Positions 34,648-45,564 are shown, numbered from the stretch's first letter. The stretch is DNA of 64,000 nucleotides from Jatrophihabitans sp. (GCA_036389035.1 DASVQQ010000008.1:124001-188000); one strand, 5' to 3'. Numbers and translations: made by a program. Notes: a model not told the origin generated them from the letters alone.

Positions 34648-35619
34648 ATGGGCGAACCGGAGCCGCCGGCCCCGGCTGGGCACGTCCCGGTGCTGCTGGA
34701 CCGGGTCCTGGAACTGCTTGCCCCCGCAGTGGACCGACCCGGCGCGGTGCTCGTCGATGCCACCCTCGGCCTCGGCGGCCACAGCGCCGCGCTGCTGCGG
34801 GCGCATCCCGGCCTCACCCTGGTGGGCCTGGACCGCGACCGGCACGCGCTGCGTCTGGCTGCCCAGCGGCTGGCCGAGTATGCCGGGCGCACCCATCTGG
34901 TGCACGCCGTCTATGACCAGCTTCCCCAGGTGCTCGACGAGCTCGAACTCACCGGGATCGACGGCGCGCTCTTCGACCTCGGGGTCTCCTCCATGCAACT
35001 CGACCTGGTCGAGCGCGGCTTCTCCTACGCCCACGACGCGCCGCTGGACATGCGGATGGACGATGAGGACCTGCTGACCGCCGAGGAGGTCGTGAACAGC
35101 TATCCGGTGCCGCGACTGGCCCGGGTGCTGCGCGACTACGGCGAGGAGCGGTTCGCTCTGCGGATCGCCCAGGCGATCGGACGCCGCCGCGCCGAGCACC
35201 GGCTGACCTCCACCGCCGAGCTGGCCGAGCTGGTGCGCCAGGCGATCCCGGCGGCGACCCGCCGGACCGGAGGCCATCCCGCCAAGCGCACCTTCCAGGC
35301 CCTGCGGATCGAGGTCAACTCAGAACTGGCCGCGGTCCAGGCGGCGATTCCCGCCGCGTTGCAAGCGCTGAGCGTCGGGGGACGCATCGTGGTGCTGGCC
35401 TACCACTCGCTGGAGGATCGGATCGTCAAGCGGAGCTTCGCCGAACTGGCCCTGGACCGGACACCGCCGGACCTTCCGGTGGCGATCGCGGCCGCCGGCC
35501 CGCAGATCAGGCTGTTGAGCCGGGGATCCGAGCCCGCCACCGAGGCCGAGGTCGCGGCCAATCCGCGGGCCGCCTCGGTGCGGCTGCGAGCCGCCGAACG
35601 AATCCGGGAGGCGGCATGA
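34648..35619 (+). CDS. rsmH: 16S rRNA (cytosine1402-N4)-methyltransferase
   Basis: This 323-residue SAM enzyme methylates C1402 in 16S rRNA. It has [13 protein letters not shown] at the start, motif [28 protein letters not shown], and the family C-terminus [15 protein letters not shown] with [14 protein letters not shown] 34648 is fixed by AGGAG 8 nt upstream, despite an in-frame ATG at 34570. It overlaps the next gene by 4 bp. Confidence 0.96.
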   Translation: MGEPEPPAPAGHVPVLLDRVLELLAPAVDRPGAVLVDATLGLGGHSAALLRAHPGLTLVGLDRDRHALRLAAQRLAEYAGRTHLVHAVYDQLPQVLDELELTGIDGALFDLGVSSMQLDLVERGFSYAHDAPLDMRMDDEDLLTAEEVVNSYPVPRLARVLRDYGEERFALRIAQAIGRRRAEHRLTSTAELAELVRQAIPAATRRTGGHPAKRTFQALRIEVNSELAAVQAAIPAALQALSVGGRIVVLAYHSLEDRIVKRSFAELALDRTPPDLPVAIAAAGPQIRLLSRGSEPATEAEVAANPRAASVRLRAAERIREAA

Positions 35620-36254
35620 CCGCGCGTCCGCCGATCGTCCGGCTCAGCAACCGGCTGAGCAGTCTGCCGCTGCCGGTGCTGCTGGGGCTCATGCTGGTCG
35701 CGGGGCTGTGCGCGCTGCTGGCGTTGAACACCGCCTCGGCCGCCCAGGAGCTCAAGCAGCGCTCGCTGAACGACAGCAACGCCGCGCTGTCTGACCTGGA
35801 GCAGCAACTGATGCGTGACCTGGCGGCCAAGCAGGCGCCGGCCTCGCTGGCCGCGGCCGCCGCCGCGCAGGGCCTGGTGCCCAACCCGAACCCGGCCTTT
35901 CTCCGGCTCAACGCCGACGGCTCGGTCACGGTGCTGGGCTCACCGGCAGCAGCCAGTGTCGCCGCGCCTCCGGCCGCTGCGCCCCGGCCGTCCGCGACTG
36001 CCACTGCTCGTGCGACTGCGACTGCTGGCGCGACGCCGACGAAGCCAGCGCCCAGTTCGTCCGCCCCAGCAGGGCAGGCGGCCAGCTCGACGGCCCGGCC
36101 CGCCCCGACGTCCAGCAGGTCCGCCAGCCGGCCGGCCGCCAGCAGCACTCGACCGGCCCCGGTGGTGACCGTGACGGTGACCCGGCCCGCCGCGCCCCCG
36201 AAGCCCTCGAGCGCTGCCAGCACGACGACCCCCACCTCGCCCGGAGGGCAGTGA
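35616..36254 (+). CDS. ftsL: FtsL-like cell division protein
   Basis: This 212-residue bitopic membrane protein has one transmembrane helix at about 23-43 ([20 protein letters not shown]) followed by a short coiled-coil ([19 protein letters not shown]), the FtsL layout. The rest is an Ala/Pro/Thr/Ser-rich extracytoplasmic tail unlike typical FtsL (about 100 residues). ATGA overlaps with both neighbours rsmH and ftsI suggest coupling. Function (FtsQLB/FtsI-FtsW activation at the septum) is inferred from position and topology. Confidence 0.82.
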   Translation: MTARPPIVRLSNRLSSLPLPVLLGLMLVAGLCALLALNTASAAQELKQRSLNDSNAALSDLEQQLMRDLAAKQAPASLAAAAAAQGLVPNPNPAFLRLNADGSVTVLGSPAAASVAAPPAAAPRPSATATARATATAGATPTKPAPSSSAPAGQAASSTARPAPTSSRSASRPAASSTRPAPVVTVTVTRPAAPPKPSSAASTTTPTSPGGQ

Positions 36255-38521
36255 TGACCCGACCACCCCGGCAACCGCCGGTCACACCGCCCCGGCCGGG
36301 GGCACAGCGGCCCGGCCGGCAGCCGGTTCAGCCGGCGCCCGATCGGCCCCGAACCCCGGCAGGGCAACCTGCCGGCCCGCGCGAGCCGCACCGGGCCGGC
36401 GCGAGCGCGGCGCCTCGCCAGGCTCCCGGGTCGCGCCAGGCTCCCGGGTCGCGCCAGGCTGAAGGACCACGCCAGGCTGAAGGACCGCGGCAAGCACCAG
36501 GACGGCAGGCTCCGGCGCAGCGGCAGGCTGCGAACGCACGGCCGGCTTCGGCGCAGCGGCCGGCACCGGCACGGCCCGCCCCGGCCGCTCAGCGCGATCC
36601 GGGCCGCCGGCCGCCGGTGACCCAGCACGACCGGGCCCCTCAGCACGACCGGGCCCCTCAGCACGACCGGGCTCCGCAGCGCGACCCGGGCAGCCGGCCG
36701 CCGGTCCAGCGGCAGCGCCCGGCCGTGCCGCGGCGGCCGGCCGCCCCCCGCCCTCGTCCGGCCCGGCGGCCCGTCGGCATCCGCCTGGGCAGGTCGAGGC
36801 GGCGGCTCTGGGCAGGCGTGGCGGCGGTCAGCCTGCTGCTGTCGGTGGTGTTCGTCCGGCTGGTGTGGCTGCAGGGCATGGACTCCGCCGGTTACGCGCT
36901 GGCGGCCTCTGACGAGAAGCGCGAGTTCGTGACCCTGCACGCGGCCCGGGGGTCGATCGTGGACCGCAACGGCGTGCCGCTGGCCTACACCGCCGACGCC
37001 AAGGACATCGTCGCCGATCCGACGATGGTGGACCCGGGCAACCGGTTGGACTACGCCACGATGCTCTCGCCGCTGATCGGCAAGTCGGTGGTCGCGATCG
37101 CCGACCAGCTCAGCCTGAACTCGCGCTACGCGCTGCTGGCCACCGCGCTCTCACCGGCGGCCGCCAACCAGATCGAGGCCCTGCGGCTGGACGGCAAGCC
37201 ACTGCCGGGCATCTTCGCCCAGGCCACCTCGCAGCGGCTCTATCCCGGCAAGACCACCGGCGCGAACGTGATCGGCCTGGTCCTGTCCGACGGCCTCGGG
37301 GCCGAAGGCATCGAGCACAGCTACGACTCGCTGCTCAAGGGCGCGGACGGCTCGGTCAGCTACCAGAAGGACTCGGTCGGCAACGTCAATCCGGCCGGCC
37401 CGATCAAGCGCAAGGCGGCGATCGACGGCGGCACGGTGCGGCTCACGATCGACCAGGACCTGCAGTTCATGACCCAGAAGTACCTCGAGGACACGGTCAA
37501 GCGAACCAGGGCCAAGGGGGGTCAGGTGACCGTCCTGGACGCCCGGACCGGTCAGGTCCTGGCGCTGGCCGCCAGCAGCTCCTTCAACCCGCAGGACCCG
37601 GCCAGCATCAAGACCGGCCAGTCACTCAACCCCAACGTCCAGCAGGTCTTCGAACCGGGCTCGGTGAACAAGATCGTCGCCATCTCCGCCGCGCTGGAGA
37701 AGGGCCTGATCACCCCGCGCACGGTGCTCACCGTCCCGCAGACCGTCCATACCGGGGGGATCACCGTGCGCGACGCCTGGTGGCACCCGGAGCAGAAGTT
37801 CACCGCCACCGGCGTGCTTGCCCAGTCCTCGAACGTCGGCACCCTGGCGATCGCCGACATGGTCGGCAAGCAGAGCTTCAACGAGTACCTGCAACGGTTC
37901 GGCGTGGGGCAGAAGACCGGCGTGGAACTGCCCGGTGAGAGCGCCGGGCTGCTGCCTGCCATCGGCAGCTGGTCCGATTCCAGCTTCGCCAACCTGCCGA
38001 TCGGGCAGGGGGTGGCGATGACGTCGCTGCAGCTGGCGTCGATGTACCAGACGGTGGCCAACGACGGGGTCCGGGTCCCGCCGCGGATCGTCGGCTCGGT
38101 GACCAACCCCGACGGCTCGGTGACTCCGACCGCGCAACCGGCCGGCGTCCGGGTGCTGTCCACCCCGACCGCCCGGACGCTGCGCACGATGCTGGAGTCG
38201 GTGACCCTCAAGGGCGGCACCGGCGTGAAGGCAGCCATCCCGGGCTACCGGGTGGCGGGCAAGACCGGCACGGCCCAGCAGCCCGATCCGGCCACCGGCA
38301 GGTACTCCGACTCGAGCTACTGGCTCACCTTCGCCGGGGTGGCGCCGGCGGACAACCCCCGGTTCACGATCGCCATCATGATCGACAAACCGGCCGGCGG
38401 CATGCACGGCGGTGACGTGGCGGCCCCGCTGTTCCGCCAGATCGCCTCCTATGAGCTGTCCGCCGCCAAGATCGCGCCCAGCGGATCGCAGTCCGTGCTC
38501 GTTCCCTTGACCCTCGACTAG
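36251..38521 (+). CDS. ftsI: division-specific class B penicillin-binding protein
   Basis: This 756-residue transpeptidase cross-links septal peptidoglycan. An unusually long N-terminal cytoplasmic region (about 175 residues) is Pro/Arg/Gln/Ala-rich with repeats (RQAPGSRQ, and PQHDRA at 36618-36678). A transmembrane helix lies near 190-212 (WAGVAAVSLLLSVVFVRLVW). The catalytic serine is in EPGSVNK (SxxK, residue about 471), followed by SSN near 526 and KTGTAQQ at about 671. PASTA domains are absent. Start overlaps ftsL by ATGA. Confidence 0.94.
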   Translation: MMTRPPRQPPVTPPRPGAQRPGRQPVQPAPDRPRTPAGQPAGPREPHRAGASAAPRQAPGSRQAPGSRQAEGPRQAEGPRQAPGRQAPAQRQAANARPASAQRPAPARPAPAAQRDPGRRPPVTQHDRAPQHDRAPQHDRAPQRDPGSRPPVQRQRPAVPRRPAAPRPRPARRPVGIRLGRSRRRLWAGVAAVSLLLSVVFVRLVWLQGMDSAGYALAASDEKREFVTLHAARGSIVDRNGVPLAYTADAKDIVADPTMVDPGNRLDYATMLSPLIGKSVVAIADQLSLNSRYALLATALSPAAANQIEALRLDGKPLPGIFAQATSQRLYPGKTTGANVIGLVLSDGLGAEGIEHSYDSLLKGADGSVSYQKDSVGNVNPAGPIKRKAAIDGGTVRLTIDQDLQFMTQKYLEDTVKRTRAKGGQVTVLDARTGQVLALAASSSFNPQDPASIKTGQSLNPNVQQVFEPGSVNKIVAISAALEKGLITPRTVLTVPQTVHTGGITVRDAWWHPEQKFTATGVLAQSSNVGTLAIADMVGKQSFNEYLQRFGVGQKTGVELPGESAGLLPAIGSWSDSSFANLPIGQGVAMTSLQLASMYQTVANDGVRVPPRIVGSVTNPDGSVTPTAQPAGVRVLSTPTARTLRTMLESVTLKGGTGVKAAIPGYRVAGKTGTAQQPDPATGRYSDSSYWLTFAGVAPADNPRFTIAIMIDKPAGGMHGGDVAAPLFRQIASYELSAAKIAPSGSQSVLVPLTLD

Positions 38522-38570
38522 CCCCAGCCAGCCGTGCCGACAAGGTGAAGGTGAGCGCCGGAGTGAGCCC

Positions 38571-40193
38571 ATGAGCCCATCGGTAACGTGGTCCAGCGTG
38601 GCGCCACCGCAACAAGGTCAGCCGGACGGGGCCGCCCCCCGTCCGAGCCAGGTCGCGCCCCGACGACTCGGTGAGCTGGCGGAGCTGGTGGGCGCCACGA
38701 TGGCCGGCCGGGGCGGGCCGGATCCGGAACCGGTGGTCTCCGGGGTGAGCGTCAGCTCGGCGCAGGTGCGCCCGGGTGACCTGTTCGCGGCGCTGCCCGG
38801 CGCGAGCCGGCACGGGGTGGCCTTTCTCGACCAGGCGCTGGCGGCCGGCGCGGTGGCGGTGCTCACCGACCCGGCCGGCGCGGCCGAGCTGGCCGGGCTG
38901 GACAGCGCGCCGCCGGTGCTGGTGACCCCTGACCCCCGGGCCGCGGTGGGCCCGTTGTCGGCCGAGGTGTACGGCCAACCGTCGCGCACCCTGCCGGTCT
39001 TCGGCGTGACCGGCACCAGCGGCAAGACCACCACCACCTTTCTGGTGCGGGCCGGCCTGGCCGCGGCCGGACGCCGGTCCGGGCTGATCGGAACCGTCGG
39101 GGTGTTCCTCGGCGAGGAGACCGTCAAGACGCCCTTCACCACCCCCGAGGCGCCGCAGTTGCAGGCATTGCTGGCGGTGATGCGCGAGCGCGGCCTGGAC
39201 AGCGTGTCGATGGAGGTGTCCTCGCACGCGCTGCGGCTGGGCCGGGTGGACGGCATCGAGTTCGCGCTCGCCGCCTTCACCAACCTCTCCCAGGACCACC
39301 TCGACTTTCACGCCGACATGAAGGACTACTTCGCCGCCAAGTCGCTGCTGTTCGACGGCCGGGCCCGGCGCGAGATCGTGGTGGTCGATGACGAGTGGGG
39401 ACGGCAGCTGGTGAGGCCGGCCACGGTCACGGTCAGCGCCGAGCACTCGGCCGCGGACTGGCATGCCGCCGACGTGCGGGTGCTGGCAGATGGCAGCACC
39501 CGGTTCACGGCGCACGGGCCGGGGTGGGAGTTCGCGACCGGTTGCCGGATTCCGGGCGGGTACAACATCGCCAATGCCTTGCTGGCCTTCGCGATCCTCG
39601 CCGAGGCCGGTGTCGAGGTGGCCGAGGTGGCGCCGGCGGTGGCCGCCGCGCAGGTGCGCGGTCGGATGGAGCGGGTGGACGGGGACCAGCCGTTCCTGGT
39701 GGTGGTGGACTACAGCCACAAGCCGGCCGGGGTGGCCGGGGCGTTGCGGGCGCTGCGGCCGCTGACCGCCGGCCGGTTGATCATCGTGCTGGGCTGCGGC
39801 GGTGACCGGGACCGCGGCAAGCGCGCGGTGATGGGCGAGGTCGCCGCCACCGAGGCCGACGTGCTGATCGTGACCGATGACAACCCCCGCTCCGAGCCGC
39901 CGGCCCAGATCCGGGCCGCGATGATCGCCGGCGCGAGCGCGGTGCCGGCCGGGCAGCGGGCCCGGGTGATCGAGGAAGGTGACCGGCGTGCCGCCATCGA
40001 GCAGGCCATCGCGCTGGCCGGGGCCGGTGACACCGTCCTGATCGCGGGCAAGGGCCACGAGACCGGGCAGGAGGTCGACGGCGTCCTGCTCGCCTTCGAC
40101 GACGTCCCGGTGGCCCGGCAGGCCCTTGCGAAGCAGGGCTATCGGGACGGCGAGCCCGGTCCTGCGGTGGCCGACAGGCGGAATACGGCGTGA
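38571..40193 (+). CDS. murE: UDP-N-acetylmuramoyl-L-alanyl-D-glutamate ligase (meso-DAP adding)
   Basis: This 540-residue ATP-dependent Mur ligase adds the third amino acid. It has the P-loop GVTGTSGKTTTTFLVRAGLA, the ligase MEVSSHALRLGRVDGIEFA, and TDDNPRSEPPAQI; DNPR is the meso-diaminopimelate signature. The start ATG 38571 has GGAG 7 nt before it. An alternative GTG 38598 follows a TAACGT box by 8 nt, suggesting an internal promoter. Start after the ftsI stop with a 49-bp gap. Confidence 0.95.
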   Translation: MSPSVTWSSVAPPQQGQPDGAAPRPSQVAPRRLGELAELVGATMAGRGGPDPEPVVSGVSVSSAQVRPGDLFAALPGASRHGVAFLDQALAAGAVAVLTDPAGAAELAGLDSAPPVLVTPDPRAAVGPLSAEVYGQPSRTLPVFGVTGTSGKTTTTFLVRAGLAAAGRRSGLIGTVGVFLGEETVKTPFTTPEAPQLQALLAVMRERGLDSVSMEVSSHALRLGRVDGIEFALAAFTNLSQDHLDFHADMKDYFAAKSLLFDGRARREIVVVDDEWGRQLVRPATVTVSAEHSAADWHAADVRVLADGSTRFTAHGPGWEFATGCRIPGGYNIANALLAFAILAEAGVEVAEVAPAVAAAQVRGRMERVDGDQPFLVVVDYSHKPAGVAGALRALRPLTAGRLIIVLGCGGDRDRGKRAVMGEVAATEADVLIVTDDNPRSEPPAQIRAAMIAGASAVPAGQRARVIEEGDRRAAIEQAIALAGAGDTVLIAGKGHETGQEVDGVLLAFDDVPVARQALAKQGYRDGEPGPAVADRRNTA

Positions 40194-40200
40194 GCCGGCT

Positions 40201-41601
40201 GTGATCAAGCTGAGTCTGGCCGAGATCGCCGAGATCGTCGGCGGCCGGCTGATGGCCGCTGACCCTGAGCGGACGGTGTCGGGCAAGGTCGAGTTCGACA
40301 GCCGGAAGGTGGTGGCCGGCGACCTGTTCCTGGCGATCGCCGGCGATCGGGTGGACGGCCACGACTACGCCGAGGCGGCGGTCCGGGCCGGGGCGGTGGC
40401 GGTGCTGGCCAGCCGCCCGGTGGCCGCTCCGGCGATCCAGGTGAGCGACCCGATCCAGGCGATCACCGCGTTGGCCCGCGCGGTGGCGCCCCGGTTGAAC
40501 GCGAGCATCATCGGCATCACCGGGTCCTCGGGCAAGACCTCGACGAAGGACCTGCTGGCCCAGGTGCTGGCCGTCGCCGGGACGACCGTGGCGACGCCGG
40601 CGTCGTTCAACAACGAACTGGGCTACCCCTACACCGTGCTGCTGGCGGATGAGGACACCCGGTACCTGGTGCTCGAGACGTCCTCGCGCGGGCTGGGCCA
40701 CATCCGGCACCTGACCGGCATCGCCGCGCCCCGGGTGGCCGCGGTGCTCAACGTCGGCAGCGCCCACTTGTCCGAGTTCGGCAGCGTCCAGGTGATCGCA
40801 GAGGCCAAGGGCGAGCTGGTCGAGGCGCTGCCCAGCGCCGCCGACGGCGGGGTCGCGGTGCTCAACGCCGACGATCGGCTGGTCGCCGCGATGGCCGCGC
40901 GCACCAGCGCCCGGATCGTGACCGCCGGTGAGCATCCGGACGCCGAGGTGCGCGCCGTTGGGGTGCGGGTGGACTCCTCCGGCCGGGCCGCTTTCGAACT
41001 GGTCGCCGCGGCCGGGCGCGCCCCGGTCCGATTGCAGGTGCGTGGCGAGCACCAGGTCTCCAACGCGGTGATCGCGGCGGCGGTCGCGCTGGCCTGCGGG
41101 CTGGAGCTGCCGGTGGTGGCGCGGGCGCTGTCGCAGGCGACGGCGCAGTCGGCCTGGCGGATGCAGGTGACCGAGACCGCCGCCGGCATAACGGTGATCA
41201 ACGACGCCTACAACGCCAACCCGGAGTCGATGCGGGCCGCGCTGAAGGCGCTGGCGATCATGTCCGAAGGCCGCCGGTCGGTCGCGGTGCTCGGCCACAT
41301 GGCCGAACTCGGCCCGGACGCGATCGCCCAGCACGACGCCCTCGGCCGGCACGTGGTCCGCCTGGACATCGCGGCGCTGATCGCGGTGGGTGAGCAGGCG
41401 CGTGCCATCGCCACCGGCGCGGCGCTCGAAGGCTCCTACGACGGTGAGTCACAGTGGGTGCCGGACGCGACGGCGGCTGTCGCCAAGCTCGGTGAGGAGT
41501 TGCGGCCAGGTGACGTGGTGCTGGTGAAGGGATCGCGCTCGGCGGCCATGGAGGTTGTGGCGCAGGCGCTCATCGAGCGGTTCGGCAGCGTCCCCGCATG
41601 A
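40201..41601 (+). CDS. murF: UDP-N-acetylmuramoyl-tripeptide:D-Ala-D-Ala ligase
   Basis: This 466-residue Mur ligase attaches D-Ala-D-Ala. It has the N-terminal LSLAEIAEIVGGRL domain, the P-loop GITGSSGKTSTKDLLAQ, the ENQLGYP-like NNELGYPYTVLLA, and INDAYNANPESMRAAL, characteristic of MurF. GTG 40201 is the start closest to the conserved N-terminus, 8 bp after murE. The 3' end overlaps mraY by 4 bp. Confidence 0.95.
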   Translation: MIKLSLAEIAEIVGGRLMAADPERTVSGKVEFDSRKVVAGDLFLAIAGDRVDGHDYAEAAVRAGAVAVLASRPVAAPAIQVSDPIQAITALARAVAPRLNASIIGITGSSGKTSTKDLLAQVLAVAGTTVATPASFNNELGYPYTVLLADEDTRYLVLETSSRGLGHIRHLTGIAAPRVAAVLNVGSAHLSEFGSVQVIAEAKGELVEALPSAADGGVAVLNADDRLVAAMAARTSARIVTAGEHPDAEVRAVGVRVDSSGRAAFELVAAAGRAPVRLQVRGEHQVSNAVIAAAVALACGLELPVVARALSQATAQSAWRMQVTETAAGITVINDAYNANPESMRAALKALAIMSEGRRSVAVLGHMAELGPDAIAQHDALGRHVVRLDIAALIAVGEQARAIATGAALEGSYDGESQWVPDATAAVAKLGEELRPGDVVLVKGSRSAAMEVVAQALIERFGSVPA

Positions 41602-42692
41602 AGACCATCCTGATCGCAGCGCTGTTCGGGCTGATGACCTCGATCCTGTTCACCCCGCTGGTGGTGAAGTACTTCCGCCTGAAGGGATTCGGGCAGGAGA
41701 TCCGCGACGACGGACCCAAGAGCCACCTGGTCAAGCGGGGCACTCCCACCATGGGCGGCGTGGCCATCATGGTCTCGACCATCGTCGGGTACGCGATGGC
41801 GCACCTGATCGGGTCGTTCCGTCACGATTCCGGCCCGACCGCCTCGGGCATGCTGCTGCTGTTCCTGATGCTGGGCTCGGGCGCGGTCGGTTTCATCGAC
41901 GACTTCATCAAGCTACGGCACCGGCGCAGTTTGGGCTTGCGCGCCCGGGCCAAATTCGCCGGTCAGCTACTGGTCGCGCTGCTGTTCGGCATCGGGGCGA
42001 TGATGTTCAAGAACGGCCAGGGGCTGACCCCGGCGTCCAAGCGCATCTCTTACGTGCGCGACATCGGCGCCCTCTCGATCGGGCTGGTGGGCTTTCTGCT
42101 GCTGGCCTACCTGATCATCACCGCCACCACCAACGCGGTGAACCTGACCGACGGCCTGGACGGCCTGGTGGCCGGCAGCGCGGCCATGGTGATGGGGGCC
42201 TACACGCTGATGACCTTCATCCAGTTCCGCAGCAGCTGCTACCCGCCGCCGGCGCTGGAGGGCTGCTACTCGGTCCGGGACCCGCACGACCTGGCGCTGA
42301 TCGCCGCCGCGGCGATGGGCGCTTGCTTCGGTTTTCTCTGGTGGAACGCCAAACCGGCGCAGATCTTCATGGGCGACACCGGCTCGATGGCGCTCGGCGG
42401 GTTGATGGCCGGACTGGCGATCCTGTCGCGCACCGAGCTGCTGCTGGTGGTGCTGGGCGGCCTGTTCGCGGTGGTGACGCTGTCCAGCGTCATCCAGGGC
42501 GGCTGGTTCAAGTACACCCGGCTCAGGACCGGCACCGGTAAACGGGTCTTCCGGATGGCGCCGTTCCATCATCATTTCGAGCTCGGGGGCTGGGAGGAGA
42601 CCACCACCATCGTCCGGTTCTGGATCGTCAGCGGTCTGGCGGTCGCCTTCGGAATGGGCCTGTTCTATGCAGAGTTCATCTCGCACGGGTAG
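41598..42692 (+). CDS. mraY: phospho-N-acetylmuramoyl-pentapeptide transferase
   Basis: This 364-residue membrane protein makes lipid I at the inner face of the membrane. About ten hydrophobic segments are present, with FIDDFIKL, NLTDGLDGLVAG, and FHHHFELGGWEETTIVRFW motifs in the conserved order. Its ATG overlaps the murF stop. The next gene expected in a dcw cluster, murD, does not follow. Confidence 0.96.
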   Translation: MKTILIAALFGLMTSILFTPLVVKYFRLKGFGQEIRDDGPKSHLVKRGTPTMGGVAIMVSTIVGYAMAHLIGSFRHDSGPTASGMLLLFLMLGSGAVGFIDDFIKLRHRRSLGLRARAKFAGQLLVALLFGIGAMMFKNGQGLTPASKRISYVRDIGALSIGLVGFLLLAYLIITATTNAVNLTDGLDGLVAGSAAMVMGAYTLMTFIQFRSSCYPPPALEGCYSVRDPHDLALIAAAAMGACFGFLWWNAKPAQIFMGDTGSMALGGLMAGLAILSRTELLLVVLGGLFAVVTLSSVIQGGWFKYTRLRTGTGKRVFRMAPFHHHFELGGWEETTTIVRFWIVSGLAVAFGMGLFYAEFISHG

Positions 42693-42911
42693 CCCGGTGG
42701 CACGACACGCGACACGCCTCCCGAAGATCGCCCCGCCCAGGACCGACGATAGGACCATGCACGAGGTCGTGGCTGACGCGACGTCACTGGCCGGTGCCGG
42801 TGCCGTGGCACTGCCCGCACCCTCGAGCTACCCGACGCTCGCCGTTCAGGCCTATCCGCGAACAGGATGCGTGATCGACCGCACCGCGCCCGGCAGCGCG
42901 CGGGTGGGGTC
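42693..42911 (+). other. mraY-ftsW gap lacking murD
   Basis: Only 219 bp separate mraY from ftsW. The frames here are short and show no Mur ligase motif (no GKT-type loop), so nothing recognisable as murD or a remnant of it is visible. This is where murD is located in M. tuberculosis and most actinobacteria. Confidence 0.6.
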
Positions 42912-44459
42912 GTGATCAGCCGGCTGCGCGCCCGGGTCAACGGAATCCGGATGGTCCGCGCCTCGGGTCGCTACCTGGAAAGCCCGTACGCCTCGACCCA
43001 ACTGATGCTGGCCGCCGGTGGCGGGCTGCTGTTCTTCGGCCTGCTGATGTCGGCCTCGACCACCCTGTCGGCCTCGGTGCACACCACCGGGGACGCGCCG
43101 TGGGCGCAGTTGATCCGCGAGGTGCAGTTCATCCTGCTGAGCGTGCCGGTGTTCTGGTTGGCGGTCCGGATGTCACCCGCCGCCTATCGCAGGGTGGCCT
43201 ACCCCGCGCTGGGGTTGGCCCTGATCACCCTGGTCGGCGTCCTGCTGCCCGGCATCGGCGTCACCGTCAACGGGGCGAAACGCTGGCTCCAGCTGGGCCC
43301 GGTGGTCGTGCAGCCCTCGGAGTTCGCCAAGTTCGCGATCTTGTTGTGGGGAGCCGATCTGCTTGCCCGCAAGGAGTCTTTGAAGACGCTGACCACGGCC
43401 AGGCATGTGTTGATCCCGCTGCTGCCCGGCTTCGTGCTGGTGATCGGCCTGGTGATGCTGGAGCCGGATCTGGGCACCTCGTTGTGTTTCATGCTGCTGT
43501 TGCTGGGTTTGCTCTGGATGGTGGGCCTGCCCTACCGCTACTTCGCCGCGCTGCTGGTGCTGGTGGCCGGCTCGGTGACGGCCCTGGCGGTCACCGAGGC
43601 CTACCGCATGCAGCGGCTGACCACCTTCATGAACCCCGACCTCGATCCCGGCGGCGCCGGCTATCACACCATCCAGGGGCTGTACGCGCTGTCCAGCGGC
43701 GGCATCTTCGGGGTCGGCCTCGGCCAGGGAACCTCCAAGTACGGCTGGGTGCCCAACGCCAACACCGATTACATCTTCGCCATCGTCGGTGAGGAGCTCG
43801 GCCTGCTGGGCTGCGTCGTGGTGCTCAGCCTGTTCGCGCTGTTCTGCTACGCCGCGATGCGGATCGCGCACCGCAGCCAGGACCCGTTCGTCCGGCTGGC
43901 CGGCAGTGCCGCCGCGATCTGGATCGCCGGCCAGGCGCTGATCAACATCGGTTACGTGACCGCGCTGCTGCCGGTCACCGGCATCCCGCTGCCCTTCATC
44001 TCCAACGGCGGCACCTCGCTGGTGCTGACCTGTGGGGTGCTGGGCATGCTGGTGTCCTTCGCCCGGCACGAGCCGGCCGCCGCCCGGGCCGCTCAGCGGG
44101 CGGCTGAGAGCGGCAGCACCGCCCGCTGGGTTCGCGCGCTGCGGCTGCCGCCGCCGGCCACGCCTTCGAACCCCCGGCTTCCCTCGGTCTCACGGGAGCC
44201 CTCGACCTCGGGCACGTCCGGGGCTGCGGGCAAGTCCGCGGCGGGCAAGTCCACGGCGGGCAAGTCCACGGCGGGCAAGTCCACGGCTGCGGGCAAGTCC
44301 ACGGCGGGCAAGTCCGCGACCGCACCGGCGGCCACGGCCCCGCGCAAGCCCGCGGGCGCCCGGGCGGCTGCTGGAAAGCGGCCGGCCCCGGCGAGCCGGC
44401 AGCAGCCCGGCCCGCACCGGCCGGCCGGTCAGCCGATGACCCGCCGCAAGGGCGCCTGA
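42912..44459 (+). CDS. ftsW: FtsW peptidoglycan glycosyltransferase
   Basis: This 515-residue SEDS protein polymerises lipid II at the septum with FtsI. Ten hydrophobic helices are seen, with [22 protein letters not shown], the Asp-bearing [11 protein letters not shown], and [15 protein letters not shown] near the C-terminus. A long Ala/Lys/Ser/Thr tail ([18 protein letters not shown] at about 44227-44320) follows the membrane part. The GTG 42912 start is preceded by GGTGGGG. Position without murD upstream is unusual. Confidence 0.93.
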   Translation: MISRLRARVNGIRMVRASGRYLESPYASTQLMLAAGGGLLFFGLLMSASTTLSASVHTTGDAPWAQLIREVQFILLSVPVFWLAVRMSPAAYRRVAYPALGLALITLVGVLLPGIGVTVNGAKRWLQLGPVVVQPSEFAKFAILLWGADLLARKESLKTLTTARHVLIPLLPGFVLVIGLVMLEPDLGTSLCFMLLLLGLLWMVGLPYRYFAALLVLVAGSVTALAVTEAYRMQRLTTFMNPDLDPGGAGYHTIQGLYALSSGGIFGVGLGQGTSKYGWVPNANTDYIFAIVGEELGLLGCVVVLSLFALFCYAAMRIAHRSQDPFVRLAGSAAAIWIAGQALINIGYVTALLPVTGIPLPFISNGGTSLVLTCGVLGMLVSFARHEPAAARAAQRAAESGSTARWVRALRLPPPATPSNPRLPSVSREPSTSGTSGAAGKSAAGKSTAGKSTAGKSTAAGKSTAGKSATAPAATAPRKPAGARAAAGKRPAPASRQQPGPHRPAGQPMTRRKGA

Positions 44460-44460
44460 G

Positions 44461-45564
44461 GTGGCACGGGCAACCAGCATCGTGATCGCCGGCGGCCACT
44501 CCGCCGGGCACATCGAGCCCGCGATGAACGTCGCGGACGCGATCAAGGAACTCGATCCGGGCGTGCTGATCACCGCGCTCGGCACCGTCCGCGGCCTGGA
44601 CACCACGCTGATCCCGGCGCGCGGGTATCCGCTGGAACTGATCCCGCCGGTGCCGTTGCCGAGGCGGCTGAACCTGGCGCTGCTCAAGACCCCGGGCCGG
44701 GTGGCGGCAGCGGTCCGGGCGGCCGGGGCGGTGCTGGACCGGGTGCAGGCCGACGTGGTGGTCGGCTTCGGCGGCTACGTGGCGGTGCCCGCCTACCTGG
44801 CCGCTCGCCGCCGCAAGATCCCGATCGTGGTGCACGAGGCCAACGCCCGGCCAGGAGTGGCCAACCGGCTGGCGGCCCGGCTGACCGAGCACGTCTACAC
44901 CGCGCAGGCCTCGGCCGGACTGGCCCACGGCCGCCCGATCGGCATCCCGCTGCGGCCGGCCATCCTCGAGCTGGACCGCGACCGCGACCGACCGGGCGCC
45001 CGGGCCAGGCTGGGACTGGCCGCCGACCGGCCCACGCTGCTGGTCACCGGCGGGTCACAGGGCGCCCAGCGGCTCAACCAGGCGGCGCTCGGGGCGCAGC
45101 GCGCGCTGGCGGCGGCCGGCATCCAGGTGCTGCACATCGCCGGCGCCAAGAACCCGCTGACCGCGCCGGACCGAGCCGCCGGTGAACCGCCGTACCTGGT
45201 GCTGCCCTACCTCGACGCGATGGCGGACGGGTACGCCGCGGCCGACTTCGTGCTGTGCCGCTCGGGAGCGATGACCTGCGCCGAGCTGACCGCGGTGGGC
45301 CTGCCGGCCGGCTACGTGCCGTTGCCGCTGCGCGGGGGCGAGCAGCGCCTGAACGCCGAGCCGATCGTCGCCGCCGGCGGCGGGTTGATGGTGGCCGATG
45401 CCGAGTGCGATCCGGCGTGGGTGGCCGAGAATGTGATCGCGGTGCTCAGCGACCCGGCCCGGCTGGCGGCGATGTCGGCGGCTGCCCGCCAGGCCGGCGC
45501 CCGCGACGCCGGCGCGGTGCTGGCCCGCCGCATCCTGGAGGTGGCCCGTGACCACCACGCCTGA
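44461..45564 (+). CDS. murG: UDP-N-acetylglucosamine transferase to lipid I
   Basis: This 367-residue peripheral GT28 enzyme converts lipid I to lipid II. It begins [20 protein letters not shown] (GGxxGH-like loop), has [19 protein letters not shown], and a second nucleotide-binding [12 protein letters not shown]. The GTG at 44461 starts one base after the ftsW stop. The 3' end overlaps murC by 17 bp. Confidence 0.95.
   Translation: MARATSIVIAGGHSAGHIEPAMNVADAIKELDPGVLITALGTVRGLDTTLIPARGYPLELIPPVPLPRRLNLALLKTPGRVAAAVRAAGAVLDRVQADVVVGFGGYVAVPAYLAARRRKIPIVVHEANARPGVANRLAARLTEHVYTAQASAGLAHGRPIGIPLRPAILELDRDRDRPGARARLGLAADRPTLLVTGGSQGAQRLNQAALGAQRALAAAGIQVLHIAGAKNPLTAPDRAAGEPPYLVLPYLDAMADGYAAADFVLCRSGAMTCAELTAVGLPAGYVPLPLRGGEQRLNAEPIVAAGGGLMVADAECDPAWVAENVIAVLSDPARLAAMSAAARQAGARDAGAVLARRILEVARDHHA

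Noticed and set aside
42667..42915. An 82-codon frame in the mraY-ftsW gap as murD remnant
   Set aside because: It shows no Mur ligase motif or P-loop and cannot be tied to MurD.
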